From positions 1 to 6,134 of the forward strand of contig CAMGCA010000134.1 in assembly GCA_946011705.1 (NCBI GenBank): DNA of 6,134 nucleotides. The letters are read 5' to 3'. Under the pieces are notes generated by a model. That model saw nothing but the letters and a program-made list of their open reading frames with translations. It ran no database searches and was not told the DNA's origin. Position 1 is the stretch's first letter. The number at the start of each line of letters is the position of its first letter. Below, in pieces: positions 1 to 4,817 of this stretch. A program made the position numbers and the translations under genes. This DNA comes from an uncultured Clostridia bacterium. GTDB taxonomy: Bacteria > Bacillota > Clostridia > Oscillospirales > Oscillospiraceae.

Positions 1-1013
1 CTTGGGCGCATGGATGGGGAGTTCTCGGCGACACCGGCGGTGAAGACCAGGCAGTCGAGACCGCCCAAAGCGGCGGAGTAGGAGCCGATATACTTGCGAA
101 CCTCGTAGGCGAACTTGTCCAGAGCCAGCTGGCAATCCTCGTTACCCTTCTCAGCCTCGCCCTCGATGTCACGGAAGTCGGAGGACACGCCGGACAGAGC
201 CAGCACACCGGACTTCTTGTTGAGCATATTCAGGCACTCGTCAGCGCTCATGCCGTACTTGTTCATGATGAACTGCACCACAGCGGCATCCAGATCGCCG
301 GAACGGGTGCCCATGGGAACACCGGCCAGAGGGGTCAGGCCCATGGAGGTATCCTGGCACTTGCCGTCCTTCACAGCGGACATGGAAGAGCCGTTGCCCA
401 GATGGCAGTTGACCAGCTTGATGTCCTTGCGGCCCATCAGCTCAATGGCACGCTTGGTGACATACTTGTGGGAGGTGCCGTGGAAGCCGTAGCGGCGGAT
501 GGAGTCATTCTTGTAGTACTCGGTGGGGATGGCGTAGCGGTAAGCAACGGGAGGCATGGTCATATGGAACGCGGTGTCGAACACAGCGACCTGAGGGGTG
601 GTGGGCATAACAGCCTGGCAGGCGCGGATACCCATCAGGTTGGCGGGGTTGTGCAGGGGGCCCAGAGGAATGCACTTCTCGATGGCGGCAATAACGTCGT
701 CATTGATGATGCAGGAGTCAAAGAACTCCATGCCGCCGTGCAGAACCCGGTGGCCCACAGCATCGATCTCGTCGGTGGACTTGATGACGCCGTCCACAGG
801 GTCAACCAGAATGGCCAGAACCGCCTGAATGGCCTCGGAGTGGGTGGGCATAGGGATGTCCTTGACAACCTTCTTGCCGTTTGCGTTGTGGGTCAGGCGG
901 CCGTCGATGTAGATACGCTCGCACAGGCCCTTGGCGGACACCACACCGGTATCAGGATCCATCAGCTGATACTTGAGGGAAGAAGAACCGGCATTGATAA
1001 TCAGAATGTTCAT
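1..1013 (-). CDS. ackA: Acetate kinase (AckA), C-terminus beyond the window
   Basis: Acetate kinase interconverts acetate + ATP with acetyl phosphate + ADP in the cytoplasm, usually with phosphotransacetylase, and yields ATP in fermentation. Translation from ATG at 1013-1011 gives 337 codons open to the left edge. Family proteins are about 400 residues, so roughly 60 are missing, including the region of the late catalytic Glu. Visible motifs are INAGSSSLK (6-14, with N7 and S10-S12), GHRVLHGG (87-94, R89), H121, FDTAFH (145-150, D146), RRYGFHGTSH (173-182, H178), HLGNGSS (204-210) and PMGTRSGD (233-240, R237). The adenosine-motif region reads FTAGVAEN (324-331), with Ala329 where the family usually has Gly. 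A perfect AGGAGG (1023-1028, complement) lies 9 nt upstream of the start. Codon choice is strongly biased, as expected for a highly expressed gene. It is transcribed divergently from tmcAL. Confidence 0.97.
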   Translation of the reverse strand, partial: MNILIINAGSSSLKYQLMDPDTGVVSAKGLCERIYIDGRLTHNANGKKVVKDIPMPTHSEAIQAVLAILVDPVDGVIKSTDEIDAVGHRVLHGGMEFFDSCIINDDVIAAIEKCIPLGPLHNPANLMGIRACQAVMPTTPQVAVFDTAFHMTMPPVAYRYAIPTEYYKNDSIRRYGFHGTSHKYVTKRAIELMGRKDIKLVNCHLGNGSSMSAVKDGKCQDTSMGLTPLAGVPMGTRSGDLDAAVVQFIMNKYGMSADECLNMLNKKSGVLALSGVSSDFRDIEGEAEKGNEDCQLALDKFAYEVRKYIGSYSAALGGLDCLVFTAGVAENSPSMRP

Positions 1014-1059
1014 GGGAATCTGCCTCCTAAATTTTTTTGTTTTCTTGTTGTGCTCTTTA

Positions 1060-1068
1060 TGATATGAT
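1060..1068 (+). promoter_or_regulatory. Possible extended -10 promoter of tmcAL
   Basis: TGATATGAT at 1060-1068 fits the extended -10 pattern TGnTATAAT with one mismatch. No good -35 box is seen 17 nt upstream (TTTTCT at 1040-1045). Transcription would begin near 1075, about 80 nt before the tmcAL ATG, and would run straight across the ackA promoter on the opposite strand. It is the best plus-strand candidate in the spacer, but only moderately convincing. Confidence 0.35.
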
Positions 1069-1084
1069 AACCATAGCTAGTTGT

Positions 1085-1113
1085 ATTATATTGCATTTTT
1101 CCAAAATTCTCAA
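1085..1113 (-). promoter_or_regulatory. Sigma-A-type promoter of ackA
   Basis: Read on the minus strand, TTGAGA (complement of 1108-1113) is followed by exactly 17 nt and then a perfect TATAAT (complement of 1085-1090). Transcription should begin near 1078, giving a leader of about 65 nt before the ackA start. An imperfect AT-rich dyad, TTATGATATGATAA at 1057-1070, lies just downstream of the predicted start and could be an operator, though nothing shows which protein would bind it. Confidence 0.8.
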
Positions 1114-1154
1114 CCCCTGAAACGGAAAAATTTCGCGAAGGAGGAAAAATTTCC

Positions 1155-2300
1155 ATGAATGTGGGAATTGTCTGCGAATATAACCCCTTTCACCGGGGAC
1201 ACCGGAAGCAAATTGGCATCATTCGGGAGAAATTCGGGGCTGAAACCGGTATTATCTGCGCCATGAGCGGCAATTATGTCCAGAGAGGGCACCCGGCAAT
1301 TTCTGATAAAACCCTTCGCGCGGAGGCCGCCCTGCGGTGCGGGGCGGATCTGGTGGTGGAGCTGCCGGTGACAACCGTCCTTTCCTCGGCGGAAGGCTTC
1401 GCTTCCGGCGGTGTGGCGGTGCTGTCCAAACTCTGTGACGGGCTGTGCTTCGGTGCGGAGACTGCCGCCCCTGATCTTCTGGAGCAAACGGCTCAGGCAC
1501 TGCTCAATGCGGATTTCCCGCCCCTGCTGCGCCGGGAGCTGGACAAGGGCCGCTCCTTCCCTGCCGCCCGGCAAACTGCGCTGGAAGCCATGGGGCTTTC
1601 CGGGAAATTGCTGGAATCACCCAACAATATTCTGGCTGTGGAATACTGCAAGGCCATTATTCGCCAGGCTTCGCCCATGAAGCCCTTACCCATTTTTCGG
1701 GCAGGCAGCTATCACGCGGAGAAAGCAGATTTTGAAAACCCTTCCGCCACATCTTTGCGTCTGCGGCTGCAAAAGGGACTGGATATCTCCGCATACCTCC
1801 CGGAAGGGGCGGGACAGGTTTTCGCGGGAGCGCCCATCCACACGCTGGAAGCCGGGGAACGGGCGGTTCTGGGAAAGCTGCGTACCATGTCGGAGGCAGA
1901 ATTTGAAGCTCTGCCCTTTGGCACTGAGGGTCTGTGGCGCAAGCTCATGCGTGAAAGCCGCAGCCAGGCCACGTTGGAAGACATCGCCTCCGCTGTCAAA
2001 TCCAAGCGTTACACCCGCAGCCGCATTGACCGGATGATTCTGTGCGCCTACTTGGGCATTACCGCCGAAATGATGAATACGGATATTCCCTATGTCCGGG
2101 TACTTGGTTTCAGCAACCGGGGCCGTGAAATCCTGAATGGCGCGAAAAAGAGCGGATTCTTTGTCAACGCCGGTCAGCCGGTTATCCACCCGCTTTGGGA
2201 ACTGGAGCAGAAATGGGACGATCTGTACGGTCTGTTTCAGGAGGGCACGCCCGGCAGGCCCGGGGGAGCGAAAAACAATCGGGTCATTTACCTGCCCTGA
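1155..2300 (+). CDS. tmcAL: tRNA(Met) cytidine acetate ligase TmcAL (YlbM family)
   Basis: TmcAL activates acetate with ATP to acetyl-adenylate and transfers the acetyl group to the wobble cytidine (C34) of elongator tRNA-Met, making ac4C so that the tRNA reads AUG correctly. The 381-residue product has a nucleotidyltransferase-like fold at its N-terminus. It shows EYNPFHRGH (8-16) with the HxGH motif (H13, H16), MSGNYVQRG (37-45), LRAEAALRCGADLVVELP (54-71) and LCFGAE (97-102). Later family landmarks are SPNNILAVEY (155-164), FRAGSYH (181-187) and KRYTRSRIDR (284-293). Its length is close to the family's roughly 390-415. The start is fixed by AAGGAGG at 1138-1144, 10 nt upstream. It is divergent from ackA, another acetate-using enzyme. 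No clear terminator follows; the short repeat GGATT/AATCC at 2301-2317 lacks a U-tract. Confidence 0.95.
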   Translation: MNVGIVCEYNPFHRGHRKQIGIIREKFGAETGIICAMSGNYVQRGHPAISDKTLRAEAALRCGADLVVELPVTTVLSSAEGFASGGVAVLSKLCDGLCFGAETAAPDLLEQTAQALLNADFPPLLRRELDKGRSFPAARQTALEAMGLSGKLLESPNNILAVEYCKAIIRQASPMKPLPIFRAGSYHAEKADFENPSATSLRLRLQKGLDISAYLPEGAGQVFAGAPIHTLEAGERAVLGKLRTMSEAEFEALPFGTEGLWRKLMRESRSQATLEDIASAVKSKRYTRSRIDRMILCAYLGITAEMMNTDIPYVRVLGFSNRGREILNGAKKSGFFVNAGQPVIHPLWELEQKWDDLYGLFQEGTPGRPGGAKNNRVIYLP

Positions 2301-2321
2301 GGATTGTTCACAAATCCGATA

Positions 2322-2350
2322 TAGACTTTTGATACTTTTGCTGATAAAAT
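2322..2350 (+). promoter_or_regulatory. Sigma-A-type promoter of the rhomboid-like gene
   Basis: TAGACT (2322-2327, four of six consensus bases) is separated by exactly 17 nt from TAAAAT (2345-2350, five of six). Transcription would start near 2357, about 23 nt before the ATG at 2380. It sits in the 79-nt gap after tmcAL, so the membrane-protein gene probably has its own promoter. Confidence 0.55.
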
Positions 2351-2379
2351 GAACCCACACTACAATTGGAGGTCACGGC

Positions 2380-3246
2380 ATGAAAAACCTTCGCAGACAA
2401 TTTGAGCTTTACTGTTATAAAAACCGGAATAAAGGCATCCCCAACCTGATGCTCTACATCGTCCTGGGCACCGCCGTGGTGTACGTCATGAGCCAGATCG
2501 CGGGAAACACCTTCCTGTACTACCTGCTGTGCTTTGACCGGACGGCAATTCTCCACGGGCAGATCTGGCGGCTGATCACCTACCCGCTGACCTACAGCGC
2601 AGGCAACCTGCTGCTCACCGCCGTGGTGCTGTTCTGCTATTATTCGCTTGGCCGGGCCATGGAAAACATCTGGGGTACCCTGCGGTTTAACCTGTACTAT
2701 CTGTCCGGCGTGGTGATGATGGATGTTTATTGCATGATTTTCGGCGGCGCGGCGGATGTGTCCTATCTGAACATGAGCCTGTTCCTGGCTTACGCCACTC
2801 TGTTCCCCGACGCTACCTTTCTGCTGTTCTTCATCATCCCCGTCACGGGCTGGATTTTTGCCCTGATTGATCTGGTGCTGGTGCTGGTGGGCCTCATCAC
2901 CTACCCCTTTCCCTACAACCTGTTCTCCGTCATCTCCCTTGCCAACTACTTCCTGTTCTTCGGCAAGGATGTGCTGAACGTGATCCCCATGTCCTGGCGG
3001 GCCAACGCCGCCCGACTGCTGCGTAAAAAGCCCCCGGTGCAGAAAAAAGCCAAGGTGATCCATTTTGACGCCGGCTCCTACGAGGCCAGTCACGCCACCG
3101 TACAGGCTCCCTACACCCACAAGTGCACCGTCTGCGGGCGGACGGATGTCAGTAACCCCGAGCTGGAATTCCGCTACTGCTCCCGGTGCAGGGGCTACTA
3201 CTGCTACTGCCAGGATCACATCAACAATCACACCCATATCCAGTAA
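2380..3246 (+). CDS. Rhomboid/derlin-fold membrane protein with C-terminal zinc finger; probable pseudoprotease
   Basis: The 288-residue protein has about six hydrophobic segments (roughly 22-40, 76-95, 104-122, 130-144, 146-172 and 181-195), then a basic linker and a cytoplasmic-type tail. GQIWRLITYPL (60-70) in the first loop matches the WR loop typical of rhomboids and derlins. The following segment resembles rhomboid TM2, ending SLGRAMENIWG (89-99) ahead of LRFNLYYLSG (101-110). I find no GxSG serine motif (that region reads VSYLNMSLFLAYA, 127-139) and no catalytic histidine in the last membrane segment, so proteolysis is unlikely. The tail carries C249-x2-C252-x14-C267-x2-C270-x4-C275-x-C277-x2-H280-x3-H284-x-H286, like a B-box/AN1-type binuclear zinc finger. 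The start is set by GGAGG at 2368-2372, 7 nt upstream. Biological role and substrate are unknown. The rhomboid-fold assignment comes from motif and topology reading only. Confidence 0.75.
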   Translation: MKNLRRQFELYCYKNRNKGIPNLMLYIVLGTAVVYVMSQIAGNTFLYYLLCFDRTAILHGQIWRLITYPLTYSAGNLLLTAVVLFCYYSLGRAMENIWGTLRFNLYYLSGVVMMDVYCMIFGGAADVSYLNMSLFLAYATLFPDATFLLFFIIPVTGWIFALIDLVLVLVGLITYPFPYNLFSVISLANYFLFFGKDVLNVIPMSWRANAARLLRKKPPVQKKAKVIHFDAGSYEASHATVQAPYTHKCTVCGRTDVSNPELEFRYCSRCRGYYCYCQDHINNHTHIQ

Positions 3247-3249
3247 ACC

Positions 3250-3393
3250 ACGGGACTGTTAGAAAAGTCATCGTTCTCCTTTCACTGCACACTTTTTCCA
3301 TAGAAAAGTATGGTAGTTTCAGTAAAAAGTGGAACGGATTGCCACACCAGTGTGCGCACTGGTTCGCAATGACAGGCTTTTTAACAGTCCCGT
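3250..3393. repeat. 144-bp nested inverted-repeat element (MITE-like or structured RNA)
   Basis: The ends are an inverted repeat: ACGGGACTGTTAGAAAAG (3250-3267) against the complement of 3377-3393, with 12 perfect pairs, one extra G, then five more pairs. The arm may extend with TCAT (3268-3271) and ATGA (3369-3372). Inside lie two further hairpins. The first is CACTTTTT (3290-3297) with AAAAAGTG (3324-3331), enclosing CCATA-GAAAAG-TATGG (3298-3313). The second is ATTGC (3338-3342) with GCAAT (3366-3370), enclosing ACCAGTG-TGCG-CACTGGT (3346-3363). The whole would fold as a two-branched cruciform. It encodes no protein I can support. It fills most of the 208-nt gap between the rhomboid-like and OB-fold genes. 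No target-site duplication is evident. I infer a small non-autonomous or palindromic interspersed repeat. Confidence 0.6.
3338..3382 (+). terminator. Possible terminator of the rhomboid-like gene inside the repeat
   Basis: The hairpin at 3338-3370 (outer 5 bp, an internal loop of 3/2 nt, inner 7 bp, loop TGCG) is followed after 7 nt by TTTTT (3378-3382). The U-run is a little far from the stem for an ideal intrinsic terminator, but nothing better ends the upstream gene. It may be a by-product of the repeat's structure. Confidence 0.35.
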
Positions 3394-3454
3394 CTGTTCT
3401 CTTTCCCAAGGCGGCGCATAGGATGTTCCATACATCTGCATTTGAGGTGGTACT

Positions 3455-4066
3455 ATGGAACAGACTGCAAATCACATTATTCTCCGGGGCTCCCTTGCCT
3501 CCATGCCCCAGTTCTCCCATGAAAACCACGGGCGGCGGTTTTTCCGCTTTCTGCTGGAGGTTCCCCGGCTGTCCGGAGCGGTGGACGTGCTGCCGGTGAT
3601 CGCCCGGGAGGATGTGCTCAACGCCATGGATCTGTCCGACGGGGAGATGCTCACCATCTCCGGGCAAGTGCGCTCTCACAACGTCCGGGAGGACGGCAGA
3701 CGGCGGCTGCTGATTTTCGTGTTCGCCAATCTCATTGTCTGCGAGGACGGGGAGCCGCTGAACGACGTGGTGCTGGAAGGGCCACTGTGCCGGGAGCCTA
3801 CTTACCGGAAAACCCCTCTGGGCCGGGAAATCTGCGATGTCATGCTGGCGGTGCCCCGGGCCTTCCGGCGGGCGGACTACCTGCCCTGCATTTTGTGGGG
3901 CCGCACCGCGTTGGAATGTTCCCGGTTTCATACCCGGGATATCCTTCGAATCGCCGGACGGCTGCAAAGCAGGGCCTATACCAAGGTCACGGAGACCGGC
4001 AGCGAGGAACGAACCGCCTATGAGATTTCCGCCCTCACCGCGGAGCGAATCCTGCCGGAAGCGTAA
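3455..4066 (+). CDS. SSB-like protein with two OB-fold domains
   Basis: This 203-residue soluble protein appears to be two single-strand-DNA-binding (OB-fold) domains in tandem. Domain one spans about 5-97, with HIILRGSL (7-14), RRFFRFLLEVPRLSG (27-41) and LTISGQVRS (66-74). Domain two spans about 103-198, with NDVVLEGPL (103-111), GREICDVMLAVPR (123-135), DYLPCILWGRTA (141-152), LRIAGRLQSRAYTK (164-177) and AYEISALTAERI (188-199). The GRLQSR strand and the closing Y-E-x-x-A-x-x-x-E pattern are typical of SSB proteins. The usual acidic SSB tail ending in a hydrophobic tip is absent; the protein stops at LPEA. The start uses GAGGTG (3444-3449) only 5 nt upstream. No convincing promoter was found between the repeat and this gene. 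The nth gene follows after 58 nt, suggesting a DNA-maintenance role. The exact function is unassigned. Confidence 0.75.
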   Translation: MEQTANHIILRGSLASMPQFSHENHGRRFFRFLLEVPRLSGAVDVLPVIAREDVLNAMDLSDGEMLTISGQVRSHNVREDGRRRLLIFVFANLIVCEDGEPLNDVVLEGPLCREPTYRKTPLGREICDVMLAVPRAFRRADYLPCILWGRTALECSRFHTRDILRIAGRLQSRAYTKVTETGSEERTAYEISALTAERILPEA

Positions 4067-4074
4067 AATATCTG

Positions 4075-4103
4075 TTGTCTTTCTACCGAATCCATGATAT
4101 AAA
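4075..4103 (+). promoter_or_regulatory. Probable sigma-A-type promoter of nth
   Basis: TTGTCT (4075-4080, four of six consensus bases), exactly 17 nt, then TATAAA (4098-4103, five of six). The gap between the OB-fold gene and nth contains this and a purine-rich leader but no terminator hairpin. The gene may therefore be read both from here and by read-through. Confidence 0.5.
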
Positions 4104-4115
4104 GAGAAAAAAGAA

Positions 4116-4121
4116 AAAGGA
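4116..4121 (+). promoter_or_regulatory. Ribosome binding site of nth; two possible ATG starts
   Basis: AAAGGA precedes two in-frame ATGs. The one at 4125 is only 3 nt away, which is very tight. The one at 4131 is 9 nt away, which is usual spacing. Initiation at 4131, giving a protein starting MEEKV, is therefore the likelier choice. Confidence 0.5.
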
Positions 4122-4124
4122 ACG

Positions 4125-4763
4125 ATGGCTATGGAAGAGAAAGTAAACGCCATTATTGACATTCTGAAGCAGCGCTACCCCGACGCCCTGTGCGCCCTGC
4201 ACTATGGCAAGGACTACGAGCTGATGATCGCCGTGCGGCTGTCCGCCCAGTGCACCGACGCCCGGGTGAATCTGGTAACGCCGGCGCTGTTTGAAGCATA
4301 CCCCACGCTGGAAGCCATGGCAAACGCGGATATTTCCCATGTGGAAGAGCTGGTACACTCCTGCGGCTTTTACAAGCACAAGGCCCGGGATATTGTTCTG
4401 GGCTGTCAAATGCTGCTGAACGACTACGGTGGGAAGGTGCCCGGCACCATGGAGGAGCTGCTGAAAATTCCCGGTGTAGGCCGAAAAACCGCCAATCTGC
4501 TGCTGGGCGACCTGTATCAGGCCCCGGGAAGCGTGGTCTGCGATACCCACTGCATCCGCATCTGCGGGCGGCTGGGGCTTTCCCACGGTAAGGAGCCGGA
4601 AAAGGTGGAAGCCCAGCTGCGCTCTATCCTACCGCCGGAGGAAAGCAGCGACTTCTGCCACCGTATCGTCCTGTTTGGCCGGGACTGCTGCACCGCCCGG
4701 AACCCGGACTGCGGAAATTGCCCCCTGAGCCTGTACTGCCGGGAATACAACCCGGAAGCGTAG
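4125..4763 (+). CDS. nth: Endonuclease III (DNA glycosylase/AP lyase)
   Basis: Endonuclease III removes oxidised pyrimidines from DNA and cuts the resulting abasic site, the first steps of base excision repair. The 212-residue product has the full family layout. ELMIAVRLSAQCTD (32-45) and VEELVHSCGFYKHKA (73-87) belong to the helical core. The helix-hairpin-helix LLKIPGVGRKTANLLL (112-127) carries catalytic Lys121. CDTHCIRICGRLGL (139-152) carries catalytic Asp140. The 4Fe-4S cluster site is C189-x6-C196-x2-C199-x5-C205. Length is normal for the family (about 210). The longest frame starts at 4125, but ATG 4131 has better ribosome-binding-site spacing, which would remove two residues. The protein is rich in cysteines outside the cluster (C23, C43, C80, C94, C139, C143, C147, C178, C188). 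A strong terminator follows 11 nt after the stop. Confidence 0.96.
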   Translation: MAMEEKVNAIIDILKQRYPDALCALHYGKDYELMIAVRLSAQCTDARVNLVTPALFEAYPTLEAMANADISHVEELVHSCGFYKHKARDIVLGCQMLLNDYGGKVPGTMEELLKIPGVGRKTANLLLGDLYQAPGSVVCDTHCIRICGRLGLSHGKEPEKVEAQLRSILPPEESSDFCHRIVLFGRDCCTARNPDCGNCPLSLYCREYNPEA

Positions 4764-4774
4764 CAAGCATAACA

Positions 4775-4816
4775 CCTCCCCTGTCCGCATAGGCTGTGGA
4801 CAAGGGAGGGATTTTT
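4775..4816 (+). terminator. Intrinsic terminator after nth, overlapping the next gene's ribosome binding site
   Basis: CCTCCCCTGTCC (4775-4786) pairs with GGACAAGGGAGG (4798-4809), 11 of 12 positions matching with one C-A mismatch. The stem may extend by three more pairs (G4787-U4797, C4788-G4796, A4789-U4795) to a 5-nt loop. It is followed by GA and TTTTT (4812-4816). This is a strong intrinsic terminator. Its 3' arm includes the GGGAGG that serves as Shine-Dalgarno for the SpoVB-like gene, so read-through RNA would have that site paired. Confidence 0.8.
4804..4810 (+). promoter_or_regulatory. Ribosome binding site of the SpoVB-like gene, fixing a TTG start
   Basis: GGGAGGG ends 7 nt before TTG at 4818 and 4 nt before a tandem TTG at 4815. 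The spacing favours 4818. The first ATG in this frame, at 4836, has no Shine-Dalgarno-like sequence close by. The site lies in the 3' arm of the terminator hairpin. Confidence 0.6.
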
Positions 4817-4817
4817 G

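Noticed and set aside
402..1067. Long plus-strand open frame (about 221 codons) opposite ackA
   Set aside because: It is exactly antisense to a clear acetate kinase, is Gly/Val/His-rich without family motifs, and has no ribosome binding site. It is a codon-bias shadow.
2301..2317. Possible terminator after tmcAL (GGATT with AATCC)
   Set aside because: Only five base pairs around a 7-nt loop and no adjacent U-tract, so it is too weak to call.
2308..3237. Minus-strand open frame (about 309 codons) opposite the rhomboid-like gene
   Set aside because: The translation is rich in His, Gln and Gly with no recognisable domain, and the opposite strand holds a coherent membrane protein with a good ribosome binding site.
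3394..3454. Promoter for the SSB-like gene between the repeat and its start
   Set aside because: No -35/-10 pair with acceptable spacing was found. The gene may be read from upstream or from an unusual promoter.
3221..4162. Minus-strand open frame (about 313 codons) covering the repeat and the OB-fold gene
   Set aside because: It crosses the inverted-repeat element and is antisense to the SSB-like gene. Its translation has no domain pattern.
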